64,000 bases of DNA from Candidatus Eremiobacter antarcticus (GTDB lineage: Bacteria; Vulcanimicrobiota; Vulcanimicrobiia; Eremiobacterales; Eremiobacteraceae), in the NCBI GenBank assembly GCA_003244105.1, contig QHBK01000003.1, forward strand, positions 224,396-288,395, in the 5' to 3' direction. Within the stretch, counting starts at the first letter, position 1; the number at the start of each line of letters is the position of its first letter. The translations under genes and the position numbers were made by a program. Positions 47,242 to 55,294 of this stretch are shown in pieces. Under the pieces are notes generated by a model, which saw nothing but the letters and a program-made list of their open reading frames with translations, was not told the origin of the DNA and did no database searches.

Positions 47242-48228
47242 GTGGCAACGGAAAGCATCGAAATAGCCTCGCTTCCTCGCACCACGACGACAGCCGTTCG
47301 ACTAAGGGGCGCCCAGCTTGCGGACCGCTTGGTCGTTGGGTTTTTTGGTCTGGCGGCGTGGCTCGTGTTGCTGGTCGTGGCCGCCTTGTTCGTCACCCTT
47401 GCGATCGCTGCATGGCCGGCGATCAAAACCGTTGGGTGGCCAGCGCTACACAGCGCGTTGTGGGATCCGAACAACGGCAAGTTCGGCGTATTGTCGTTTG
47501 TCTTCGGCACGCTTGTGACATCGGGCATCGCCCTGCTCTTGGCCGGACCCGTCGGCATCGGCGCTGCCTTAGTCCTCGCCGAAGTCGCGCCGAAGCGACT
47601 GGCCGGTCCGGTCGCGATGTTGATAGAGTTGCTGGCAGCGGTGCCGAGCGTGGTGTTCGGCATCTGGGGCCTCTTCGTGCTGGCGCCGGTCATGCGCGGC
47701 GCGATCGAACCGGCGCTCGCGCGCACACTCGGATTTTTGCCGCTCTTCCAGGGATATTTCTTCGGCGTCGGCATTCTCACGGCGGGCGTGCTCCTCGCGA
47801 TCATGATTCTGCCGACCATCGCTGCCATCACGCGCGACATCTTCGAGGCGGTGCCGGCGCACCAGCGCGAAGGGATGTTGGCACTCGGAGCGACCAAGTG
47901 GGAGGTCTTGGCCCGCGCCGTCATACCGTACGCGCGTTCTGGGATCATCGGTGCGCTGGTGCTGGCACTCGGACGCGCCTTGGGGGAAGCGATAGCGGTC
48001 GCCATGGTGATCGGCAACAAACCGGCCATTTCCGCCTCGTTGTTTTCCCCGGGTTACAGCCTCGCGTCAGTGGTCGCGAACGAGTTCACGGAGGCGACCG
48101 GGCAACAGTATCTTGCGGTGCTGGTGGGCATCGGCTCGCTGCTCTTCGTTCTCAGCATGCTCGTGAACGTCGCAGCGCGACTGCTCGTCTGGAGCGTGGG
48201 ACGTTCTCAGAGCGCTGCCCGTGCGTGA
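47242..48228 (+). CDS. pstC: Phosphate ABC transporter permease PstC (first copy)
   Basis: A 328-residue inner-membrane permease with six core helices of the MetI fold. The coupling-loop (EAA) motif is QREGMLALGATKWEVLARAVIPYARSGI in the usual place (seen between helices 4 and 5), followed by LGRALGEAIAVAMVIGN. It starts at GTG 47242. pstA1 overlaps by 8 bases. Confidence 0.95.
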   Translation: MATESIEIASLPRTTTTAVRLRGAQLADRLVVGFFGLAAWLVLLVVAALFVTLAIAAWPAIKTVGWPALHSALWDPNNGKFGVLSFVFGTLVTSGIALLLAGPVGIGAALVLAEVAPKRLAGPVAMLIELLAAVPSVVFGIWGLFVLAPVMRGAIEPALARTLGFLPLFQGYFFGVGILTAGVLLAIMILPTIAAITRDIFEAVPAHQREGMLALGATKWEVLARAVIPYARSGIIGALVLALGRALGEAIAVAMVIGNKPAISASLFSPGYSLASVVANEFTEATGQQYLAVLVGIGSLLFVLSMLVNVAARLLVWSVGRSQSAARA

Positions 48229-49108
48229 GGCCGCGGTGCTCGCGCGCATGAAGCGCCCGCTCTCAGGCGTGAGGACGCTGCGATCCCGGCAGTCGTGGAG
48301 CACCTTTATGATCGCGGTGGCCTGGCTGTGTGCCGGCCTTGCGGCTGCGCTGCTCGCGCTGATCGTGCTCTATGCCATCCGCAGAGGCGCCGCGGCGTTG
48401 AACCTGCAGTTCTTCACCCATCTCCCCTTGCCGGTGGGCATAGCGGGAGGCGGCGTAGCCAACGCCCTGATCGGATCGGTCGAGATCGTGCTCATGGCCT
48501 CGCTGTTCGCAATGCCGGTCGGCATATTCGCGGGCATTTATTTGGGGCTGTTAGGTCGCGGAAAGCTTGCCTATTCGGTGAGGTTCCTGAGCGACGTCCT
48601 CACAGGCGTGCCTTCCATCGCGATCGGTGTCTTCGCATACACGATCATCGTGGTGCCGACGCGGCATTTCTCGGCGATTTCCGCTGCAGTGGCGCTAGCG
48701 ATCATCATGTTGCCCATCGTCGTTCGCACCACCGAAGAGGCCGTGCGGCTGGTGCCCGCTGCGATTCCCGAGGGTGCTTTGGCCTTGGGCATCCCGACAT
48801 ACAAGGCGATCCTGTTGGTGACCGTTCCGGTTGCCAGGGCCGGGATCGTGACCGGCGCGCTCTTATCGGTCGCGCGAGTCGCCGGCGAGTCGGCGCCATT
48901 GCTGTTCACGGCGTTCGGCAGCTCTTTTTGGAGTCCGAACCCGAACACCCCGACGTCCGCCCTACCGCTTTTGATCTTCCAGTATGCGAATTCACCCTAT
49001 CGCGATTGGCAGCAGCTCGCCTGGGGCGGTGCCCTGTCGCTGATCGTCCTGATCTTCGCGATCAACATCACGGCGCGCTTGATGTTCCGGCGGATGGCCG
49101 TCCGGTGA
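48221..49108 (+). CDS. pstA: Phosphate ABC transporter permease PstA (first copy)
   Basis: A 295-residue partner permease. Landmarks: [32 protein letters not shown] region, [58 protein letters not shown] (EAA loop, read in segments), and [15 protein letters not shown]. It overlaps pstC1 at its start and pstB1 at its end, so C1, A1 and B1 are translationally coupled. Confidence 0.95.
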   Translation: MREAAVLARMKRPLSGVRTLRSRQSWSTFMIAVAWLCAGLAAALLALIVLYAIRRGAAALNLQFFTHLPLPVGIAGGGVANALIGSVEIVLMASLFAMPVGIFAGIYLGLLGRGKLAYSVRFLSDVLTGVPSIAIGVFAYTIIVVPTRHFSAISAAVALAIIMLPIVVRTTEEAVRLVPAAIPEGALALGIPTYKAILLVTVPVARAGIVTGALLSVARVAGESAPLLFTAFGSSFWSPNPNTPTSALPLLIFQYANSPYRDWQQLAWGGALSLIVLIFAINITARLMFRRMAVR

Positions 49109-49905
49109 TAGCCGGGCGGACGCTTTCCGCCGAAAAGACGTTGCAGACGGAGCATCTCACCGCGTACTACGGCTCGGTCTGCGCGCTCAAGGACGTCTCG
49201 ATGCGATTCGAAGCAGGCGCAATCACCGCGCTGATCGGGCCTTCAGGCTGCGGGAAGTCCACGCTGCTGCGATGCCTCAATCGCATGCACGAGATCATCC
49301 CCGGAACGCGCGTCGAAGGCGAAGTGCGGCTCGACGGCAAGAACCTGTACGATCCAGCCATCAACGCGACCGAGATGCGTCAGCGGATCGGCATGGTCTT
49401 CCAACGACCCAATCCGTTCCCCACGATGTCCATCGTGGATAACGTGCTAGCCGGCGTTCGGCTAACCAACAAACTGCGGGATCGGACGCAACTCCAAGAG
49501 CTGGCCGAACAGAGCCTGCGCAAGGCAGCCCTGTGGGACGAGGTGAAAGACCAACTGCACCGCTCGGGCACATCGCTCTCCGGAGGCCAACAGCAACGCT
49601 TGTGCATCGCGCGGGCGCTCGCGGTCGAGCCGGAGGTTCTTCTGATGGACGAGCCAGCGTCGTCCCTGGATCCCATATCGACCACCAAGATCGAAGACCT
49701 GATGCGGGAGCTGAAGGGAGACTACACGTTCGTCATCGTCACGCACAATATGCAGCAGGCGGCGCGAGTTTCTGATTACACCGGCTTTCTACTCGCCGAG
49801 GAGTCAACGCCCGGCCATCTCATCGAGTTCGGCACATCATCCAAGATCTTCACCACACCCAAGGACAAGCGGACAGAAGACTATATCACCGGCCGATTTG
49901 GCTAA
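49105..49905 (+). CDS. pstB: Phosphate ABC transporter ATP-binding protein PstB (first, intact copy)
   Basis: A 266-residue ATPase with all catalytic motifs intact: Walker A G45-PSGCGK-S52, Q-loop Q100 ([11 protein letters not shown]), signature LSGGQQQRL at 148-156, Walker B with catalytic D182-E183 ([13 protein letters not shown]), and H-loop H214 ([11 protein letters not shown]). The start is GTG 49105, overlapping the pstA1 stop. It serves as the internal reference for the degenerate second copy at 54466-55284. Confidence 0.96.
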   Translation: MIAGRTLSAEKTLQTEHLTAYYGSVCALKDVSMRFEAGAITALIGPSGCGKSTLLRCLNRMHEIIPGTRVEGEVRLDGKNLYDPAINATEMRQRIGMVFQRPNPFPTMSIVDNVLAGVRLTNKLRDRTQLQELAEQSLRKAALWDEVKDQLHRSGTSLSGGQQQRLCIARALAVEPEVLLMDEPASSLDPISTTKIEDLMRELKGDYTFVIVTHNMQQAARVSDYTGFLLAEESTPGHLIEFGTSSKIFTTPKDKRTEDYITGRFG

Positions 49906-49949
49906 GCACCGCGCTTCGAGCGCACTCTCCGGAAAGGCGACCCTGCCCC

Positions 49950-51050
49950 ATGCGTCCTCTGAGATTTCCAGCGGCCATTCTGATCGTGTGTGCGCTGCTG
50001 ACGGCATGCTCGAATCAGGCTCGAGAGGAACGATCCGGGCCCGCTGGCGCCCAGAGGGGCTTGAACGGGCCGAACGCATCGTCGGCAAACCTGATGCTGG
50101 TGGGCGCCGGATCTACGTTCGATTATCCTTTCTTCTCGCGAGCATTTTTTGAGTACAACAAACTCCATCCGAACGTCGCCGTGAATTATCAATCCATCGG
50201 TTCAGGCGGCGGCATACGGCAGTTCTCTTCGCGCACCGTCGATTTCGGGGCGACCGACGTACCAATGTCCGCCAAAGAGCTGGCGGCGATCCCGAAGGAC
50301 CGGCCGGTTATTCAGATCCCCATCGCCCTTGGTGGCGTCGTCATCGCGTTCAACATCCCGGATGGGCCGACGCATCTAAATCTCACCCCGTCGCTCGTCG
50401 CTGACATCTTCTTGGGTAAGATCACGGACTGGAGCGACCCGAAAATCGCCCGCGTCAATGGCGGAGCAGCGCAGAAACCGCTGCGGATCACCGTCGTGCA
50501 CCGCGCCGACGGGAGCGGCACGACCTACGTGTGCACCGACTACTTGAGCGCAGTAAGCCCTGAGTGGAAGAATTCCGTCGGTAAAGGAAAGAGCGTGAAC
50601 TGGTCCGCGCCGTCATCCGTCGGAGCCAAGGGCAATGAAGGCGTTGCCGGACAGATCCGCAACACTCCCGGCGCGATCGGCTATATCGAGCTTGCGTACG
50701 CGCTCCAGAACGACATCCAATACGCCGCCGTCGGCAACGCTGCAGGGAAGTTCGTGCTGCCAAGTTTCGGCTCCATCGCCGCAGCGGCGGCGGCGAAGAA
50801 AAATGTGTCGCCGAGCGATTTTTCCATCGTCAACGCGCCTGGAGATCAGGCATACCCGATCGCGGGGTTCTCATGGGTTCTGCTGTATCAGCGATATCCT
50901 GACGCGCAGAAGGCGAGCGCCCTTCGCGATCTCTTCCACTGGCTGCTCAGCGACGGCCAGCAGCTGGCCAAGAGCGTCAACTACGTACCGCTTCCACCGG
51001 CCGTCACGGCGCCGGCTCTCTCTACCGTCGCCAAGCTGGGGAAGACATAG
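49950..51050 (+). CDS. Phosphate-binding lipoprotein PstS (second copy)
   Basis: A 366-residue PstS with a perfect lipobox (LTAC, Cys20), so it is membrane-anchored, unlike the first copy. The body is clearly paralogous to PstS1: GAGSTFDYPFFSRAFFEY, IGSGGGIRQF, VDFGATDVPM, HRADGSGTTYVCTDYLS and VGAKGNEGVAGQIR. It sits 44 bases after pstB1 without its own Pho box or terminator before it, so it is probably the last gene of the first pst transcript. It could also serve the second permease set. Confidence 0.92.
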   Translation: MRPLRFPAAILIVCALLTACSNQAREERSGPAGAQRGLNGPNASSANLMLVGAGSTFDYPFFSRAFFEYNKLHPNVAVNYQSIGSGGGIRQFSSRTVDFGATDVPMSAKELAAIPKDRPVIQIPIALGGVVIAFNIPDGPTHLNLTPSLVADIFLGKITDWSDPKIARVNGGAAQKPLRITVVHRADGSGTTYVCTDYLSAVSPEWKNSVGKGKSVNWSAPSSVGAKGNEGVAGQIRNTPGAIGYIELAYALQNDIQYAAVGNAAGKFVLPSFGSIAAAAAAKKNVSPSDFSIVNAPGDQAYPIAGFSWVLLYQRYPDAQKASALRDLFHWLLSDGQQLAKSVNYVPLPPAVTAPALSTVAKLGKT

Positions 51051-51091
51051 AGCCTGGGTGGCCGCGACCCTGGCGTGTAAAACGAAGGCGT

Positions 51092-51135
51092 CTTAACGTG
51101 TGCTTTATCGCGTCTTAAGCGAACGCTGGTATGCT
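51092..51135 (+). promoter_or_regulatory. Pho box and promoter of the double-CxxC microprotein
   Basis: Three direct repeats at an exact 11-bp period: CTTAAC (51092), CTTTAT (51103) and CTTAAG (51114-51119). Ten bases later is a -10 hexamer TATGCT (51130-51135). The spacing to the -10 is identical to that before pstS1 and the porin. The predicted transcript start near 51142 leaves a 27-base leader. Confidence 0.7.
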
Positions 51136-51168
51136 GAAGGCACCGGTAACCCGGTGAGGGGACAAAGC

Positions 51169-51342
51169 ATGCTAGAGCCGGAGACGTCTTGTCAGTGGTG
51201 CGCCAGCAGAGCGCCCGAGTACGAAATGCTGGAATGGCCTCTACGGCCGCAGCCGGCGCAGGCAAGATACTGGATATGTCAGACTTGCGCGGACGCCGTC
51301 TTGATGAGCCATATGGACTTGGTGGCGGTGTGCGCGCTTTAA
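51169..51342 (+). CDS. 57-residue double-CxxC (zinc-ribbon-like) microprotein
   Basis: A small protein with two Cys pairs, CQWC at 8-11 and CQTC near 40-43, separated by an aromatic and Glu/Pro-rich stretch (APEYEMLEWPLRPQPAQARYW). The layout is that of a zinc knuckle or treble-clef finger. GAGGGG lies seven bases before ATG 51169, and a Pho-type promoter is just upstream, so phosphate starvation should induce it. A longer in-frame ORF from 51100 would start inside the promoter and is rejected. Function unknown; a protein- or nucleic-acid-binding regulator of the starvation response is a guess. Confidence 0.65.
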   Translation: MLEPETSCQWCASRAPEYEMLEWPLRPQPAQARYWICQTCADAVLMSHMDLVAVCAL

Positions 51343-51404
51343 AAGGGGGCACTGTCACGGTCGTTTGCGCGCGATCCGCCTTCGCAATCGCTGAAGTTTC
51401 ACGC

Positions 51405-51458
51405 CTTAATTAAAGTTAATGCGGACTTAACCGCCGGTTGAACTCGCGCGGCGATACT
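51405..51458 (+). promoter_or_regulatory. Pho box and promoter of the porin / pst2 unit
   Basis: Four direct repeats: CTTAAT (51405), GTTAAT (51415), CTTAAC (51426) and GTTGAA (51437-51442), spaced 10, 11 and 11 bp. Ten bases later is a -10-like GATACT (51453-51458). The series of spacings and the weak fourth repeat copy the pstS1 box exactly. The predicted transcript starts near 51465. Confidence 0.75.
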
Positions 51459-51525
51459 TAGGGCTAGGGTGCACACGACACCAGATCGCCTGGCGTCGAA
51501 ATGCTGCATCGACCATGAGGTGCCC

Positions 51526-52758
51526 TTGAAGTTCTTATGCCTTTTCATCACGGTGTTCGCTGCCATGGGCGCCGTTCGCGGTGACGCCGCGCCCGCTACC
51601 AAAGCGAAGCACGCGTCCAAAATCATCTACTATGGCAATATCCGTTCGTTCTATCACACGCGAAGCTTTCAAAAGGGAACGAATCAGTACGCCTTCTCAC
51701 TCGGCGGCAATTTCCACGTCGAAGGGGACCTCTTCCAAAATTTCGGCGCCGGACTGACCTATGGATCTGCGAATCCGCTCGGTTCCCAGGATCCTAATCC
51801 GAAAAAACGAGACACCTCGCTGTCGCAGTTCGCCGGCCCGGTGAGCGTGCTGGAAGAAGCATATGGCCAGTACCACACGCCGTTCGTTTCGCTGCGGGTG
51901 GGGCGCCAAATCATCAAAACTCCGTGGGCGCACGCATCAGATTCCCGCATCATACCCAACGCATTCCAGGGTGTGAGCGCCAGCGCGAAGGCGTCAAGCA
52001 GCCTTACGTTCTTCGTCGACCGCATGGTGAGATTCAAAAGCAGGCCGAGCGCGACGTTCGATGCCAACGACCTGCTTTCCAATAAGTTCACACGCGGCGT
52101 GTTAGCAGCCGGCGCCGTGTACAGCCAGCCTCGGTTCGCTGCGCAAGCGTGGTATTATGATTTTTATGACACCGCCCGCATGGGGTATGTGGACGCTATC
52201 GAGAGATTTCAACTGAAGAGCAAATACCATCCCTTTGTGGCGGCGCAGTACGTCGCTGAAGCGGGCGACACGCATCGTCTTTCGGCAAACGTGAACGCGC
52301 ACGGATATGGCGTGAACGTCGGAGTCGCAAACGACCGCGGCGATCTGTCGCTTTCTTACAATAACGTTCCGTTCAGGAACAAAGCGTTCAACAGCGGCGG
52401 CATCGCCTCGCCCTACACCTTTTCGGACACCGATCCGCTTTATACGACCTCCACCGGCACCGGCCTTATCGACAAGGGAGCGGGCCACGCGTACCGGGGG
52501 GCCGTCACGGTTTGGTCGTATCACAACAAATTTCGCGCTATCGCCAGTCGCGCCGAGTACTACTTGTACAGCCCCGCCACCGCGCCCAACAATCACGTGC
52601 TGGCGACCAACCTGGATGTCACCTACTTCTTAGGCAACGGCAAGAAGGGCGATGCATTCCACGGGTTTTCACTGCGGGATCGATGGATCGACATCGATAC
52701 TCCGGGCTCGCCGCTCACGTTCATCAACAATCGGGCGCAGCTCGAATACGACTTTTGA
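51526..52758 (+). CDS. Outer-membrane porin induced with the Pho regulon
   Basis: A 410-residue protein with a signal peptide (LKFLCLFITVFAAMGAVRGDAA) and a mature part of alternating amphipathic strands with many aromatic residues, ending in the outer-membrane C-terminal Phe (LEYDF). General shape and segments such as NFGAGLTYGSANPLG, PFVSLRVGRQIIKTPWA and WYYDFYDTARMGYV resemble OprD-like porins. By promoter and context it likely admits phosphate or phosphate esters. TTG 51526 (GAGG at 51517-51520) is preferred because it places the signal peptide at the N terminus; GTG 51520 is nearly equivalent. Confidence 0.75.
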   Translation: MKFLCLFITVFAAMGAVRGDAAPATKAKHASKIIYYGNIRSFYHTRSFQKGTNQYAFSLGGNFHVEGDLFQNFGAGLTYGSANPLGSQDPNPKKRDTSLSQFAGPVSVLEEAYGQYHTPFVSLRVGRQIIKTPWAHASDSRIIPNAFQGVSASAKASSSLTFFVDRMVRFKSRPSATFDANDLLSNKFTRGVLAAGAVYSQPRFAAQAWYYDFYDTARMGYVDAIERFQLKSKYHPFVAAQYVAEAGDTHRLSANVNAHGYGVNVGVANDRGDLSLSYNNVPFRNKAFNSGGIASPYTFSDTDPLYTTSTGTGLIDKGAGHAYRGAVTVWSYHNKFRAIASRAEYYLYSPATAPNNHVLATNLDVTYFLGNGKKGDAFHGFSLRDRWIDIDTPGSPLTFINNRAQLEYDF

Positions 52759-52805
52759 GAGTGTGATCGTCTAAGCAAGGGGTCGCCGCCCGCCGGCCGC
52801 AAAAG

Positions 52806-53621
52806 ATGGACGGCATGCGCCCCTTCGTCGAAGGGCTTTTCATCGCGGCAGCGAGGGTATGCGGTTTCGTCGCCTGCTTCTTGCCGCTGGCCCTTTTGGC
52901 CGCCATCGTTGCGGCGCTGCTGTCGGCGGGTTGGAGCGTCGCACCGGGCGCTTCCGTCGCGGGATTGCTTGCCCCGCTTGTGGTGACGCTGGGCCTGGCA
53001 GTTGTGGGCGGCCTGGTGGGAGCGACAGCCGGCGCGGGAACCGCCCTGTTCGCGCACGAGCTCGTAACCGGCGTACCTGCCAAAGCAGCACGAATCGCGC
53101 CCCGCTTCGCGGCCGCTGTTCCCGCCGTGGTCGTAGGCTGGCTTGCGGCAGCCATCGTGCTGCCGGTTGTCGCGGCGCGCAGCTTTGTGGCGGTGATGGT
53201 GGTGGCGGGAACCGTCGTGGCGCTTTGCGTGGCGGCACGGTCATACTCGCTCACAGTGCGGGCCTTAAAAGCGTTGCCGGCCTCCCTGCGCGAGGCCGCG
53301 CTCGCGCTGGGCGCAGACGCTACGCGTCTCACGTCACAGGTGATTGTGCCGGCCACGCGACGGCGCCTCTTCGGCATCTACATCGACGCGGTGTCGCGCG
53401 GCCTGGGAGAAGCGACGGCGCTGAGCATCGTCTTCGCGAGCGCCGTGCGCATGGGTTACGACTTGAAGGCGTTTTCTATTCCCGCGCAGATGCTGACGCA
53501 CGCCCGCATCGGCCAGACCTTTGACTCGGGGCTCGCGCTGTCCGCGTTGTTCGTCTTCGCGCTGTGCGCATGCACCCGGGTTTGGGCCGGGCGCCTTATC
53601 GGACGATTCGAATGGGCGTAG
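52806..53621 (+). CDS. PstC-like permease (second, divergent copy)
   Basis: A 271-residue permease of the MetI fold, shorter than PstC1 (328). The EAA coupling loop is recognisable (LREAALALGADATRLTSQVIVPATRR), as is RGLGEATALSIVFASA in place of RALGEAIAVAMVIGN. The membrane helices are unusually Ala/Val-rich and the substrate-facing residues have drifted. It is in line with the porin gene (47 bases apart), so it probably shares the Pho promoter. Likely assembles with the next two gene products. Confidence 0.75.
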   Translation: MDGMRPFVEGLFIAAARVCGFVACFLPLALLAAIVAALLSAGWSVAPGASVAGLLAPLVVTLGLAVVGGLVGATAGAGTALFAHELVTGVPAKAARIAPRFAAAVPAVVVGWLAAAIVLPVVAARSFVAVMVVAGTVVALCVAARSYSLTVRALKALPASLREAALALGADATRLTSQVIVPATRRRLFGIYIDAVSRGLGEATALSIVFASAVRMGYDLKAFSIPAQMLTHARIGQTFDSGLALSALFVFALCACTRVWAGRLIGRFEWA

Positions 53622-54469
53622 CTTTGCTGCCGGCGAACGGCGGCAAGGCGCAAGAGGCCGCTGGTTTCTTCGGCCGGCTTCCGATACTCGGAGCTTGCTT
53701 CGCCTCTGTGCTAGCCGCGCTCATCGCCTTGGGATTTGCGGCGGCTCTCATCGCGGTGGGCTGGAAATACGTGCCCGCGGCGTTGACTGCGTCGGTGCCG
53801 CAAGGGGCCGCTGCCGCGATCTGGATAAGCCTTGTTCTCGTGGTGTTGACCATGCCCGCCACGCTTGCGATCGCGGTGCTCGCCGCAGCCTGCGCTTGGG
53901 ACATCAACATCGGCGGCACCGTCGGGAGGACGTTGCGAGGCTGGTTGGTCTTCTCGACGTCCGTGCCGGCCGTCGTCGTGGGCGCCACAGTGTTTCTTCT
54001 CTGCGCAATGCTCGGTTTGCGCGTTGGTATTTGGACGGCGCTGGCGGCCGTGGTAGCGCTCAACGTCCCGCGGACAACCGCTCGAATAGTGCGCATGTTG
54101 GGGTACATTCCGGCCCAGACGATAGACGCGACCGCTGCGGCCGGCGCCGCGCCGGCCTTCGCGTTTTTCGCGGTCGCACTGCGCACGATACGCCGTCCGC
54201 TGGCAGCTTTGGCGCTCGCCCTCTGTGCGCAATTGCTCGGACAAGCCGCGGTTATCGTGTTGGCAGGAGGCCTTACGGGCGACCAGCCGTTGGCCGTCCA
54301 GATATGGAAGTTCGCCCCCGACGTGCGACTTGCGGGGTTTCAAGGCGCCCAATCGCTCTTGCTGGTCGCTGCTTGCGGCTTCTTCGTCGCCGCCTCCGGT
54401 GCCGTGAGCAGCTACAGGCCGCGTCGCCGCATCTCCGCGGCTCGGGCATCGCTCGGGGTGGGCACGTGA
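53612..54469 (+). CDS. PstA-like permease (second, highly divergent copy)
   Basis: A 285-residue protein with about six membrane helices. Remnants of PstA include FSTSVPAVVVGATVF (for the [14 protein letters not shown] region) and LGQAAVIVLAGGL (for the [10 protein letters not shown] region). The EAA loop is almost erased (IDATAAAGAAPAFAFFAVALRT, no conserved E-A-A-x-A-L-G). ATG 53612 overlaps the preceding gene by 10 bases; an upstream in-frame start at 53564 is possible. The stop overlaps the ATPase GTG. Confidence 0.65.
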   Translation: MGVALLPANGGKAQEAAGFFGRLPILGACFASVLAALIALGFAAALIAVGWKYVPAALTASVPQGAAAAIWISLVLVVLTMPATLAIAVLAAACAWDINIGGTVGRTLRGWLVFSTSVPAVVVGATVFLLCAMLGLRVGIWTALAAVVALNVPRTTARIVRMLGYIPAQTIDATAAAGAAPAFAFFAVALRTIRRPLAALALALCAQLLGQAAVIVLAGGLTGDQPLAVQIWKFAPDVRLAGFQGAQSLLLVAACGFFVAASGAVSSYRPRRRISAARASLGVGT

Positions 54470-55284
54470 GAGAGTCTATCCGGTCTCCCGGGATGCCCCA
54501 GAGCCGAAACCCGCTGGTCGAAACCAAGCTCGAGACGGACCGGCTTCACGTCCGGTACGGGCAGACGCACGCCCTCAAGGGAGTCAACCTCTCGGTCGTG
54601 GCGGGGACGACATTGGCCATCATTGGCGCCGGTGCCAGCGGCAAAACAACGCTGCTGCGATGCTTCAATAGACTCCACGATCTGGATCCATCCGTGCGGG
54701 TGGAGGGCAGCGTCAAGCTGGACGGCGCGGAGGTTCTGGGCCCGCGAGTGGATGTGCGGTCCCTGCGCCGGCGAGTGGGGATGATCTTCACCCAACCCAC
54801 GGTGCTGCCCGGCTCGGTCTTCGACAACGTGGCCTTCGGGCTGCGCGCCAAAGGCGTCCGTTCCCAAGCGGAACTCGAAGAGAGATGCCGGGCCGCCCTG
54901 CAGCGGGCGATGCTATGGGACCGTGTTTCTTCCATGCTGCGAAACCCGGCCCCTGAACTTCCGCGCGAGCTCCTACAGCATCTCTGCGTCGCGCGCGTGC
55001 TGGCGCTCGACCCGGAGGTGCTGCTGCTGGACGACCCGACGGCGTCGCTCGATCCCGTGTCCGGACTGGCGCTCGAAGAGACCATTCTCGCGCTGCGCCG
55101 AGACCACACCGTCGTCTTGGCGACCAATAATCTGGAGCAAGCCGCACGCTTGTCGGACGCTACGTGTTATGTCGCGAACGGTGAAGTCGTCGAGACCGGT
55201 GAAACTCCGCACGTGTTCAACAGGCCGACGGACACCCGCACCGAGGATTTTCTTGCCGGCCGCTCTTCAAACTTGCCCACGTGA
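54466..55284 (+). CDS. PstB-like ATPase with degenerate catalytic motifs (second copy)
   Basis: A 272-residue protein aligning along its length with PstB1. Walker A is kept (G54-AGASGK-T61). The Q-loop Gln is Thr109 (GMIFTQPTVLP), the LSGGQ signature is LPREL (165-169), the Walker B catalytic Glu is Asp190 (VLLLDDPTASLDP) and the H-loop His is Asn221 (LATNNLEQAAR). The D-loop SLDP is intact. Such a set of losses predicts ATP binding with little or no hydrolysis. The frame is uninterrupted and codon use is like its neighbours, so it is maintained and is not a pseudogene. Starts at GTG 54466 or ATG 54493. Confidence 0.85.
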   Translation: MRESIRSPGMPQSRNPLVETKLETDRLHVRYGQTHALKGVNLSVVAGTTLAIIGAGASGKTTLLRCFNRLHDLDPSVRVEGSVKLDGAEVLGPRVDVRSLRRRVGMIFTQPTVLPGSVFDNVAFGLRAKGVRSQAELEERCRAALQRAMLWDRVSSMLRNPAPELPRELLQHLCVARVLALDPEVLLLDDPTASLDPVSGLALEETILALRRDHTVVLATNNLEQAARLSDATCYVANGEVVETGETPHVFNRPTDTRTEDFLAGRSSNLPT

Positions 55285-55294
55285 GGACGGCGTC

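Noticed and set aside
51469-51525. Upstream ATG start of the porin at 51469
   Set aside because: It would put 19 polar residues before the signal peptide and lies only a few bases from the predicted transcript start.
54466-55284. pstB2 as a decaying pseudogene
   Set aside because: No frameshift or stop, start and stop overlap neighbours normally, and Walker A and D-loop are intact, so selective loss is more likely than decay.
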